A DNA stretch of 33,080 nt from Deltaproteobacteria bacterium (GTDB lineage Bacteria; Desulfobacterota; Desulfarculia; Adiutricales; Adiutricaceae). Shown here one piece after another: positions 1-7,802 of this stretch (the stretch's first letter is position 1; each line of letters opens with the position of its first letter). The notes under the pieces were generated by a model. That model saw nothing but the letters and a program-made list of their open reading frames with translations. It had not been told where the DNA came from and did not search any database. Both the position numbers and the translations under genes were made by a program. The stretch is from assembly GCA_031264185.1 (NCBI GenBank), contig JAISEL010000029.1, positions 1-33,080 on the forward strand. Direction: 5' to 3'.

Positions 1-118
1 TCAAAAATTTATGCACTTTCTATAGTCTATTTGTAGTATGGCTAAAAAATTATTATACTGTGATCATCGATAAATAACAAGGAGCATTTGATCTATCATA
101 ATTATCCGCCGGGTTAAT
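1..118. mobile_element. MITE-like element copy A (truncated by window start)
   Basis: An AT-rich non-coding element. Positions 1-68 closely match, in inverted orientation, positions 11803-11869, and the match continues to the terminal repeat at 94-118 (core ATAATTATCCGCCGGG). The other end lies outside the window. The same terminal repeat bounds copy B (11752-11932) and a short element at 17462-17560. No transposase is encoded, so it is best read as a non-autonomous element. Confidence 0.7.
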
Positions 119-544
119 AGATCACTGAAATCTTGAAAGCAAATTAGAATCAGAAACCTTCGATGGAGTAATACAATTATAACGATCATTCTTATTCGAA
201 TTTTTCTAACGTGCATGAAAGTTCTTCCACATAAGACTAATCCAGCTTCTTCCCGTCGGTTCGTCCGGTTCCGAATCCAACAACGAATCACGACATAAAC
301 CTTTTTATCATACCAAAATAACCAGGTAAATTCAACGAACAGTTAGATTATTTTCTATAAATTTAATGTATATTTTTACCGATTGTATTTTTTCAATAAG
401 TTGATAATTTTGTTCGGCACTAAAAAAACGTAAATTTATTATTTATACTATTTTGATATTACTTCAAGGTATCTTTATAATAAAAATAAGCTCTTTTATG
501 TTGATATTAAACCCAATGCCGACTTGAGGACTGTTAAAGTTGTG
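119..544. other. AT-rich intergenic stretch, no gene seen
   Basis: No convincing coding frame. The open frames here are short and run through the repeat element or AT-rich DNA without a ribosome binding site or recognisable motifs. Confidence 0.5.
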
Positions 545-1660
545 CTAACATAAGAGTCGCCCTGGGTGTCAATCTGTTCAGGGGCTGTTCATCAACGCAG
601 TACTCCATGCAACTGTGACGGCCGCTGGAGGCGACAGCACAAAGGGGCTTGGCCGGGTGAATCGGATAAATTCTAAGCCAGCTGTTAAACTTGGGCCGCT
701 CACGATAAACTTCACAAGGCTCGTTGTTCCCAGGGAAAATCAGACCGAAGCCGCGCCTATCGCCTATTCAGGCTGCGGGGCTGGCGGCATAGGATTTTGC
801 GCGGAGGTGTGTATTGGCCTTTTGGGGGCCTCCGGCTCTAAGCGGAGCCTTAAGTGGGATTTCAGGCGGTCACATTCAAAAGCGATTAATTGCGGAACCT
901 CTCTTTCGGATTCCACCGTACAGCGACTCAGCGACCCGGTCTGAATTGTGAATGGGGGCTTCCATCAATGTTCCGCCATCTGGCGTCAGCTGTCGGGCTA
1001 CCTTCAAAGCCGTCTGCGTATTCGTGTTGCCCTGACGGAGCAATTTACCCTGTATGTTATCGTCTGCTGCTCACCGATTGCCTCAGTGACCTTGACCTTC
1101 GCGGCGTCGAGGGAAAAAGTTCGTTCCTGCCAGAGTGCCGGCGGTTCGGTTTTTCCAGGTGTGTCCAACCGGATTTTCGGGAATGGCCGAATGAGCGTGG
1201 AGATAAGAGTGTAAAAAACTCCAATTTGGTTAAATATAAAATTATATTTGTTTGCTTTCAAGAGCGGTTGAGCGGCTTGCACGCATTGCTGATTAAGATC
1301 CATATCTTGATATTGCTGAGTAAATATGCAGATTGGGCTTTAGGGCAGCAGATTTGGATTTTTTACGGCCTCATTTTTATGAAGTCAGACAATCCGCGCC
1401 GCAATTCTCCCCGATCAAGGGTGTGACCTCACCCAGATGGCCACCACGCCGGGCTTCCCAATGACCTTGGCCTTAAAATCTGCTTATGTATTACGTGCGT
1501 TTTGGGCTCTAAATTCATCCGACATTGGCCCCCAATATTGCCCGACTGTCAGCGGCGCAGCATGGTCAACGTGCTCACCTCTGGCAGTGCCGAGCCTGAA
1601 TGCGGCCGGTTGTGGGGCCGGATAAAATACTTCAATGGCAAATAGGTCCGCAGCCCACGC
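545..1660 (-). pseudogene. Decayed minus-strand gene fragments, family not recognised
   Basis: Several minus-strand frames read like protein but are broken by stops and frameshifts. From about 1625 down to 1480 the frame reads PAPQPAAFRLGTARGEHVDH and continues to a stop after ...FRAQNARNT; just beyond it, in another frame, comes DFKAKVIGKPGVVAIW. Between about 1200 and 900 there is ...LWQERTFSLDAAKVKVTEAI, then after a shift LLRQGNTNTQTALKVARQL and on to a stop near 890. The composition is soluble-protein-like and could be phage or adhesin debris, but I cannot assign a family. Overlapping plus-strand frames (615-944, 890-1426) have no ribosome binding site and are treated as shadows. Confidence 0.35.
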
Positions 1661-1927
1661 TGCGGACTGTACTGACAGTGCATTTATATAATCATATGAT
1701 TTGATTTACATTTGTTGGCCCATCTGGTCCTCTTTACAAAAATTAACATTTAGATGATTGTAATTCGGCGCTTGTCAATATATTATTAAAGTGGTACGTC
1801 GGTCGGCCGTCCGCACGAAAGCTGGGCGCGTGTCTCAAGCTATTCGTTCCAAACGGCGGCTCCCATACGCTTCAGCGTATTATAGAAGCACTTTTTAGGC
1901 TAGGAATAATCAAACTGCGGATAGACA
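1661..1927. other. Intergenic region upstream of the phosphatase gene
   Basis: AT-rich to mixed sequence with no gene. It should hold the promoter of the plus-strand gene set starting at 1928, but no clear -35/-10 pair was identified. Confidence 0.4.
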
Positions 1928-2596
1928 ATGACTTTATGTAGTTCCTGCAGCATTACATGTGACTTTGACGGAACAGTTACGCCAGCAGACACCACCGATT
2001 TGATTTTGGCGCGTTTTGCCTTGCCTCAATGGGAGGAGGTTGAAGCGCAATGGGTATCCGGCCAGATAAGCTCCCGCGAATGCATGCACCGTCAGGTTGG
2101 CCTGTTGAGAGCGGATGAAAAATCGCTGAACGCCTTGATAGATGAAATTCCTCTTACTGATGGGTTTGAGAAATTTATGCTGTTTGCTGAAAAACACGAT
2201 CTTCGACCGCGTATAGTCAGTGATGGCCTTGACTATGTTATTCGCCGGGTTTTGTCCAATCATGGTTTCTCGGAAATTCCGGTGATAGCCAACCGCCTGA
2301 TGCTGACCGGTGACGGCTTTGATTTGGAGTTCCCCCACAGCAGTTCGGCCTGCGGCTCCGGGGTCTGCAAGTGCGCCGCCGTGGCGGCGGAGAGCGGCCG
2401 CCGGACAATTTTAATAGGTGACGGCCGGTCGGACATCTGTCTGTCCGACCAGACCGACCTGGTTATGGCCAGGCAAGGGATGCCCCTCGAAAGCCACTGT
2501 CGGGAAAAGGGACGGCCTTATAAAAGCTTTAGCAATTTTTTCGATATCATAACTCTTTTTGAGGACGGACTGACTGAACCAAGTTTACGGGCTTGA
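1928..2596 (+). CDS. HAD-IB family phosphatase (MtnX-like)
   Basis: A 222-residue HAD-superfamily phosphatase. Motif I is CDFDGT (nucleophile D12, acid/base D14), motif II is the serine in IVSDG (about S98), the motif III lysine is K148 in GVCKCA, and motif IV is GDGRSD (164-169). The layout matches the small single-domain HAD-IB group that includes MtnX and SerB-like enzymes, which hydrolyse small phosphomonoesters in the cytoplasm. No other methionine-salvage genes are present, so an MtnX role is not supported. Next to an aminotransferase, it more likely dephosphorylates a pathway intermediate (inference). The ATG at 1928 lacks a strong ribosome binding site, but motif I follows directly, so little can be missing. 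The aminotransferase gene starts 63 bp downstream. Confidence 0.85.
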   Translation: MTLCSSCSITCDFDGTVTPADTTDLILARFALPQWEEVEAQWVSGQISSRECMHRQVGLLRADEKSLNALIDEIPLTDGFEKFMLFAEKHDLRPRIVSDGLDYVIRRVLSNHGFSEIPVIANRLMLTGDGFDLEFPHSSSACGSGVCKCAAVAAESGRRTILIGDGRSDICLSDQTDLVMARQGMPLESHCREKGRPYKSFSNFFDIITLFEDGLTEPSLRA

Positions 2597-2659
2597 CCAA
2601 TACACTCGTCGTTACGCCCGGCTGCAAGCGCCATCAGCCGTCCCTTTGGAGAATAAATA

Positions 2660-4045
2660 ATGACTGCCAGCCACTATGATGAAAAGGCTCTTCTGGAAGC
2701 GGAAGCCAAATACTGCTCCTACGGCGACACGGTTCACTACCTGGACCCGCCCAAAATTTTTACCCGCTGCGAAGGTTCATTTTTATATGATGCGGCCGAC
2801 ACGCCCTATCTTGACCTTCAGATGTGGTACTCGGCGGTTAACTTCGGCTACGGCAACCAGCGCCTGAACAACGCCCTGAAGCGGCAGATAGACGCCCTGC
2901 CGCAGCTGGCCTCGCAATATCTTCACCGGGAAAAGATCGAATTGGCCACCGCCATCTGCCGCCATATGGAAGACCATAATCAGGTCAAGGGCCGGGTTCA
3001 TTTCAACGTCGGCGGCTCCCAGGCGGTGGAAGATTCCCTCAAGCTGGTGCGCAATTTCTGCGGGGGCAAAAGCTTCATGCTGGCCTTCGAGGGCGGCTAT
3101 CACGGCCGGACCCTGGGGGCCTCCTGCATTACTTCGTCCTACCGCTACCGCCGCCGCTACGGCCACTTCGGCGACCGGGGCATGTTCATTCCTTTTCCTT
3201 ACTGCTTCCGCTGCCCCTATCAGATGCGCCGCGACTCCTGCGATCTTTTCTGCGTCCGCCAGTTTGAACGTCTGTTTGAGACGGAGTATTACGGTCTGTG
3301 GGACCCCAAGGCCCAAGACGCGGAATATGCGGCCTTGTACGCTGAGTGCGTTCAGGGCACCGGCGGCTACGTCATCCCGCCGGAGGGCTATTTCCCGGCC
3401 TTGAAGCGTGTCTTGGAAGAGCATAAAATACTTCTGGTGGATGATGAAATCCAGATGGGTTTCTACCGCACCGGCAAATTTTGGGGTATTGAAAATTTTG
3501 CCGTCACCCCGGACGTACTGGTTTTCGGGAAGGCCATGACCAACGGGCTGAACCCTCTGGCCGGCCTGTGGGCCAGGGAGGACATGATCAAACCCGAAAT
3601 ATTCCCCTGCGGCTCCACCCACTCGACCTTCGCCAGCAATCCCCTGGGCGCGGCTGTGGCTCTGGAAACTATCCGGATGCTTCAGGAAATCGACTATGAG
3701 ACCAAAGTCAAAGAGAGCGGCAGCTATTTTTTGGAAGGGCTGAAAGAGCTGAAGAAGAAATACGCCATCATCGGTGACGTGGACGGGCTTGGTCTGGCTT
3801 TGCGGGCCGAAATCTGCGCCGACGACGGCTTCACTCCTGACAAGGCCATGATGGACCGCATTGTGGATGAGGGTATCCGGGGCGACATAGAAGTGGACGG
3901 CCGCAAATACGGTCTGGTGCTGGATATCGGCGGCTATTATAAAAATGTCATCACTTTCGCCCCGTCCCTGGAGATCACCAGGGCGGAGACTGATCTTGGC
4001 TTCCGCCTGCTGGATGAGGTTCTGCGGCGGGTGACCAAAAAATAG
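2660..4045 (+). CDS. PLP-dependent class III aminotransferase with a four-cysteine insert
   Basis: A 461-residue fold-type I, class III (ornithine/GABA/acetylornithine-type) aminotransferase. Visible hallmarks are GGSQAVEDSLKL (near 118-129), EGGYHGRTLG (PLP-phosphate region), the VDDEIQMGF motif (Asp that binds the PLP ring nitrogen) and FGKAMTNGLNPLAG, where K291 should form the Schiff base. Residues 180-200 carry PYCFRCPYQMRRDSCDLFC, four cysteines (182, 185, 194, 198) that look like a structural metal or iron-sulfur site and are absent from most class III enzymes. A GGAGA ribosome binding site precedes the ATG. The amino donor and keto substrate cannot be read from sequence; ornithine, lysine, GABA or another omega-amine are possible. 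Likely co-transcribed with the genes on either side. Confidence 0.9.
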   Translation: MTASHYDEKALLEAEAKYCSYGDTVHYLDPPKIFTRCEGSFLYDAADTPYLDLQMWYSAVNFGYGNQRLNNALKRQIDALPQLASQYLHREKIELATAICRHMEDHNQVKGRVHFNVGGSQAVEDSLKLVRNFCGGKSFMLAFEGGYHGRTLGASCITSSYRYRRRYGHFGDRGMFIPFPYCFRCPYQMRRDSCDLFCVRQFERLFETEYYGLWDPKAQDAEYAALYAECVQGTGGYVIPPEGYFPALKRVLEEHKILLVDDEIQMGFYRTGKFWGIENFAVTPDVLVFGKAMTNGLNPLAGLWAREDMIKPEIFPCGSTHSTFASNPLGAAVALETIRMLQEIDYETKVKESGSYFLEGLKELKKKYAIIGDVDGLGLALRAEICADDGFTPDKAMMDRIVDEGIRGDIEVDGRKYGLVLDIGGYYKNVITFAPSLEITRAETDLGFRLLDEVLRRVTKK

Positions 4046-4055
4046 AGGATTATAC

Positions 4056-5039
4056 ATGGACGAACTGGCTAAACTGGGGCCCGTGTTCCCAGGCGGCCCC
4101 ATCGGCGTTCTTCTTATACACGGCCTGACCGGCACGCCTGCGGAACTGTCGGCTATTGCCAAGGATTTGAACCGTTATGGCTTCACTGTGCTCTGCCCCC
4201 TTCTGGCCGGGCATTGCCGATCGGAGGCTGAACTGCTGAAAACCGGCTGGCGGGACTGGTACGCAAGCGTCGAGACGGCCTGGCAGGCTTTTTCCCGGCA
4301 GTCGGAGGCCGTCTTTGTGGGTGGTATATCGGCCGGGGCTGTTCTGAGCTTGTATCTGGCCCAAAGACACCCCGGCCAGGTTCGGGGCCTGGGCCTTTAT
4401 TCCACCACTCTGCGCTGGGACGGCTGGAGCATACCCAAGTTCAGCTTTCTGCTGCCGCTGGTGCTGCGGCTGCCGGTCATCGGCAAACGATACCGCTTTG
4501 AGGAGAACTATCCCTACGGCCTGAAAAACGAAAAATTACGGGAAAGGGTTCATTCTCAAATGATGAGAGGCGACCCTTCGTCAGCCGGTTTCTCCGGGAC
4601 TCCCGGCCGCTCCCTGCTGGAGCTGTGGCGGCTGGTGAATCTGATGAAGGCCGGCCTGGCCGGCCAGCAACCCCCGGCCCTTTTGGTTCACGCCAGGGAC
4701 GATGATATCGCCAGCATTCGCAATGCCTTGTATATCAAGGAGCATATCGGAGGGCCGAGCCGTCTGGTGGCTCTGGAGTCGAGCTATCACATGATAACCA
4801 TCGACCAGGAGCGCAAAAAAGTCGGATTTGAATCGGCCAGATGGTTTTTTGAGCAATTGACTGATGCTGAAAAAAAGAAGCTGGCCGCATCGGCCAAAAA
4901 CCCGGAACTGATTGCGGCTCTGAGCGAGGCCGGAGATTTTAGGGAAAAACCCCGTTCCGAACTTCTGAAAGGACTGTCCAAGCGCAAGCATTGGCTCCGG
5001 GGAGGCCGGGGACCGGCCGCCGGTTGCCTATCCTCCTAA
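4056..5039 (+). CDS. Alpha/beta-fold hydrolase (carboxylesterase / monoacylglycerol lipase-like)
   Basis: A 327-residue serine hydrolase. The oxyanion-hole HG is in LLIHGLTGTP (22-23), the nucleophile elbow is GGISAG (S92), the acid is within ARDDD (about 215-217) and the catalytic His is in SSYHMIT (H245). No signal peptide is visible, so it is probably cytoplasmic. The pattern resembles bacterial carboxylesterase Est30 and monoacylglycerol lipases, which cleave short acyl esters or amides. An AGAGGA site precedes the ATG, 10 bp after the aminotransferase stop, so the two are surely co-transcribed. The C-terminal 60 residues are charged and GC-rich and extend beyond the usual 250-residue core. 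Substrate unknown. Confidence 0.85.
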   Translation: MDELAKLGPVFPGGPIGVLLIHGLTGTPAELSAIAKDLNRYGFTVLCPLLAGHCRSEAELLKTGWRDWYASVETAWQAFSRQSEAVFVGGISAGAVLSLYLAQRHPGQVRGLGLYSTTLRWDGWSIPKFSFLLPLVLRLPVIGKRYRFEENYPYGLKNEKLRERVHSQMMRGDPSSAGFSGTPGRSLLELWRLVNLMKAGLAGQQPPALLVHARDDDIASIRNALYIKEHIGGPSRLVALESSYHMITIDQERKKVGFESARWFFEQLTDAEKKKLAASAKNPELIAALSEAGDFREKPRSELLKGLSKRKHWLRGGRGPAAGCLSS

Positions 5040-5068
5040 AAAACAGAGCGGCCCCGTCGGGGCCGCTC
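5034..5068 (-). terminator. Intrinsic-terminator-shaped hairpin reading on the minus strand
   Basis: A perfect 10-bp stem (GAGCGGCCCC / GGGGCCGCTC, 5046-5068) with a 3-nt loop. Read on the minus strand it is followed by TGTTTTTT; on the plus strand no T-run follows. It lies between two plus-strand genes, so it would stop antisense transcripts coming from the convergent minus operon. Confidence 0.6.
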
Positions 5069-5107
5069 CCGGGTACAGCCAGCGCCTTAATCATCCGTGG
5101 TTGCATC

Positions 5108-5470
5108 ATGAGTTTACTGGCTTTTACGATCTGGATGGCCAACATCAGCCTCGACACCGCCGGGCAGCTGTCCTTCAAAGCCGCCGCCGTCAACAGTTCC
5201 GCTTACTCCGGCCTGGCCCACTGGCGGGACATGGTCCGGCGTCTGTGGATATGGATGGGGGTGGCTTTTTATATCGGAGAGTTCGTCTGCTGGGTGTCCT
5301 TCCTGTCGCTGGTGCCCTTGTCGGTGGGAGTGATGCTGGCCTCGATCAACATTGTGGTCATTATGGTGGCCGGCCGTTTGCTGTTCGGGGAGCGACTTAC
5401 CGGCTGGCGGGTGGCCGGCATGCTCCTGATCACGGCCGGGGTGGCCATTGTAGGCCTGGGCGGGTTATGA
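5108..5470 (+). CDS. Small DMT/SMR-type membrane protein, subunit 1 of a pair
   Basis: A 120-residue, four-transmembrane-helix protein of the EamA/SMR (drug/metabolite transporter) superfamily. The first helix holds the family-like SLDTAGQLSFKAA motif, with D16 where EmrE has its key membrane glutamate and K24 at the helix end. The last helices (IVVIMVAGRLLFGERLTGWR, then AGMLLITAGVAIVG) match the usual SMR C-terminal half. The ATG at 5108 is chosen because the first helix starts there; an upstream in-frame ATG at 4991 would add a hydrophilic leader overlapping the hydrolase gene. It overlaps the next gene by ATGA, as expected for a heteromeric pair such as ArnE/ArnF or EbrA/EbrB. Likely an inner-membrane exporter or flippase half. 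Confidence 0.75.
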   Translation: MSLLAFTIWMANISLDTAGQLSFKAAAVNSSAYSGLAHWRDMVRRLWIWMGVAFYIGEFVCWVSFLSLVPLSVGVMLASINIVVIMVAGRLLFGERLTGWRVAGMLLITAGVAIVGLGGL

Positions 5471-5853
5471 GCCGCAGATTTTACATCATCGGCTTTCTGG
5501 TGCTGATGTTCTTTGACACCATCACCCAAATAAGCATGAAATTTGCCGGGAACACTGCCCTGCCCATGAAACTGAACCTGGACTGGGGGCTTCGGGTGCT
5601 GAAGACCGCCTGGATTTATCTGGCTCTGGGCGGCTATCTGGGCTCCTTCGTCACCTGGATGACCTTATTGAAGCACGCTCCGGTCGGCCCCTCCTTCGCC
5701 GCCTCCCATATGGAGATCATCAGCGTTACCCTTTTGTCCATATGGCTCTTCCACGAACCACTGACCTCCTTAAAAGCCGTCGGCGGTCTTTTGATTCTGC
5801 TGGGAGTCATGTGTCTGGCCAAGGATCAGAAACCTAAGGGCGGCGCGGCCTGA
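5467..5853 (+). CDS. Small DMT/SMR-type membrane protein, subunit 2 of a pair
   Basis: A 128-residue protein of four hydrophobic helices, paralogous to its upstream partner. The first helix carries FFDTITQISMKFAG, again with an Asp (D17) in the membrane and a Lys (K25) at the same spacing. The C-terminal half has IWLFHEPLTSLKAVGG, typical of EamA/SMR proteins (conserved Glu-Pro, then Gly-rich helix). Translation is coupled to subunit 1 through the ATGA overlap. Together the pair would form an eight-helix transporter, by analogy with ArnE/ArnF, which flip aminated lipid-linked sugars; the cargo here is unknown. The gene ends 8 bp before the convergent gene, with no terminator between. Confidence 0.75.
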   Translation: MSRRFYIIGFLVLMFFDTITQISMKFAGNTALPMKLNLDWGLRVLKTAWIYLALGGYLGSFVTWMTLLKHAPVGPSFAASHMEIISVTLLSIWLFHEPLTSLKAVGGLLILLGVMCLAKDQKPKGGAA

Positions 5854-5861
5854 GAGAGAAG

Positions 5862-6740
5862 TCAATGCCCGGCCTTTTTCAGCAGGGCCAGTATTTCCAG
5901 ATTAATTTTCCGCTGTTCGGCCTGCCAGATCTCAAGCTTCCTAGGGTCGGGCATTTCAAGTCCGTCTAGCCGAATCAGAAATCTTTTGAACCATCCCCGG
6001 TACTCATAAGCCGATACCTCGCCGGTGACGTCGGCTCCGGCCAGGCGGCCGGAGAGGGCCATAATCAGCGCCTCCAGATGCCGCTTATCCCACACTCCCT
6101 GGTCCCAGTTGGTTTTCACCGTTTCCGGGCCGAAGACGTCCTTGTCGATGGAGAGATAAACCCGCCGGAAGCGGCCGGCCTCCACGCAAAATGAATCCAT
6201 CAGCTCATCGGCCGTCTCAAAGGAGCGGCAGCTTTGGCCGCGCCTCAGCAGATTCAGCCAGGCTGCCTTCTGGCCGACGCACCAGTAGGTCAGGCGTCCC
6301 GAAATCAGCGGCAGCCAATAATTTTCCCAGGCATGGGGCCAGGCGACGTCCGAAGAGGTGATGCCGATGACGTGCACATGGCCGACTCCGGGCAGAGCTG
6401 TGGCCCGGCTGACCCAGGAACCGCAGTGAACCCCAAAGGGGTAGCGCATGTTGTCGGGATGGTTGTCGCAGACCACGACTTCCAGGGGGCCTTGAGACGC
6501 GGCCAGCTTTTTTATAGGCATCAGCGACAGGTGATGATAATCGCCGCTGCCCAGAAACAGGCAGCCAGGATCAGGCGGCAGGGGCGACTCTTGCTCAAAG
6601 CGTTTAAAGGCTGACCAGGAGCAGCCGAAACGAATTTCTTCCTGTCGGCTCTTCAGGTCAATTCTTGTTTCGTCATCGCTGAGTTTGCGGACCGAGCCGT
6701 CAAAATCAAGAATAAGCGGGGGGGACGACGACCAGTTCAT
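5862..6740 (-). CDS. Arginase/ureohydrolase-fold metalloenzyme
   Basis: A 292-residue protein with a complete set of ureohydrolase metal ligands: His in GSGDYHH (69/70), the DxHxD signature in VVVCDNHPDNM (D92, H94, D96), and DxD in YLSIDKDVFGPE (D199, D201). In arginase, agmatinase and formiminoglutamase these bind two Mn ions that activate water for amidine or guanidine hydrolysis; histone-deacetylase-like relatives use a related site. The sequence around the motifs is diverged from classical arginase, so the substrate is unclear. The ATG overlaps the stop of the upstream acyltransferase gene by 4 bp (ATGA), so the two are co-translated. Confidence 0.75.
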   Translation of the reverse strand: MNWSSSPPLILDFDGSVRKLSDDETRIDLKSRQEEIRFGCSWSAFKRFEQESPLPPDPGCLFLGSGDYHHLSLMPIKKLAASQGPLEVVVCDNHPDNMRYPFGVHCGSWVSRATALPGVGHVHVIGITSSDVAWPHAWENYWLPLISGRLTYWCVGQKAAWLNLLRRGQSCRSFETADELMDSFCVEAGRFRRVYLSIDKDVFGPETVKTNWDQGVWDKRHLEALIMALSGRLAGADVTGEVSAYEYRGWFKRFLIRLDGLEMPDPRKLEIWQAEQRKINLEILALLKKAGH

Positions 6741-7801
6741 AAAGATTCCACGGTCTTTTTATCGGCCTCGAACAATCGGCGCAGGGGACGCATCACCTTT
6801 CTCAGGAACGGATTTTTTATCCGCACCAAATGGCGGGTGAAGGTGAAGTCGGCGCCCAGGGAGGCTTTGACCTCCGGATCGGTCCAGCCGGCCACGTAGA
6901 ATTTAACCCCCCGGCTCACAGCCAGTTCCAGATTGTAGAGCCAGCTGACGAAATAGAGATTAAGCTGGCGGGCCAAGGGATAGCGGAAGCCGATGTATTT
7001 GTCGATCAGCCGGTCTCCGTGGGTAAGGCAGATGTTCACGCCGACAACGGTTTTATACTGGCGGTAGATGACGGCCAGGCCGGGAGCGAAGCGGCCGCTC
7101 AGAAGCGTTTGGAAAAAATCGGCGTTCAACAGGTCGAAATGAATTTCGCTTTGCCGGAACACTTCCAGGTACATCTCATAAAATTCGGCTAAAACTGCCG
7201 GTTCTCCGAGAAGAGGGTCGCCCAGTTCCAGCGCCTCAACGGAAAGCCGGTCGGAACTTTTCATTTTGCGGCGCAAGTCTTTGCGGCGGCCGGAGGAGAG
7301 GCGGCTCAGATACTCGTCGGTGTCAGCAAAATCAATGGGGACATAGGCCAGGGCCTGCCCGCTCAATTCGAAAAAACCCCGCTCAAGTGCGGCTTCGGCC
7401 AGGCTTTGGGAGTATTCATTGTCCCTGGCGGGCAGCAGCGGAGAGTTCAGGGGCAAATCCTTGATGATGGCCAGGGAGGAGCCGCAGGCCTGGCCCAGCA
7501 TCTCTTCCGCCGCCTCAGCCGGGTTCAGATGCAGCGGCAGGGGGGCGTATTCGGTTATGGTGGTTCCCCAAAAGCAGGCCGACCAGTTGAGAACTCCGGA
7601 CCAGTATTTGAACAGGGGCGTTTTTTTAAGGCGATGCCTCATGGCGGGATCTAAAGTGGTAAGAAGGTCGAAGCCGGTCATAAACAGCGGCAGGCCCGAC
7701 GGGCTCAAGCCGGCGTCAAAGCCGGCCGGGGGATGGTCGAAAAAGAGTTGGGGATAGGAATCCGGCTCAATGAGATTGAGGTATGGCTGATGACCGGTCA
7801 T
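6737..7801 (-). CDS. GNAT-fold N-acyltransferase (FemAB/BioF2/DUF482-like)
   Basis: A 354-residue protein with the traits of the FemAB/BioF2-like double-GNAT group: a basic stretch SSGRRKDLRRKMK (about 169-181), as seen at the start of the acetyltransferase-6 domain, and later a GNAT-like core (AVIYRQYKTVVGVNICLTHG, IDKYIGFRY, NLYFVSWLYNLELAVSRG). These enzymes transfer acyl or aminoacyl groups to amines, for example in peptidoglycan bridge formation or lipid synthesis. No signal peptide is visible, and the C-terminus is basic and may touch the membrane. It starts 1 bp after the MipA stop and overlaps the arginase-fold gene, so the three form an operon. Family call is moderate; substrate unknown. 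Confidence 0.7.
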   Translation of the reverse strand: MTGHQPYLNLIEPDSYPQLFFDHPPAGFDAGLSPSGLPLFMTGFDLLTTLDPAMRHRLKKTPLFKYWSGVLNWSACFWGTTITEYAPLPLHLNPAEAAEEMLGQACGSSLAIIKDLPLNSPLLPARDNEYSQSLAEAALERGFFELSGQALAYVPIDFADTDEYLSRLSSGRRKDLRRKMKSSDRLSVEALELGDPLLGEPAVLAEFYEMYLEVFRQSEIHFDLLNADFFQTLLSGRFAPGLAVIYRQYKTVVGVNICLTHGDRLIDKYIGFRYPLARQLNLYFVSWLYNLELAVSRGVKFYVAGWTDPEVKASLGADFTFTRHLVRIKNPFLRKVMRPLRRLFEADKKTVESL

Positions 7802-7802
7802 A

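Noticed and set aside
2783-4162. 459-codon minus-strand open frame opposite the aminotransferase gene
   Set aside because: It mirrors a clear class III aminotransferase with intact motifs; the long antisense frame follows from GC-rich codon use and has no motif or ribosome binding site of its own.
5101-5466. Upstream extension of the second transporter subunit's frame
   Set aside because: The extension is a His/Arg-rich out-of-frame reading of subunit 1; the ATG at 5467 starts directly at the first membrane helix.
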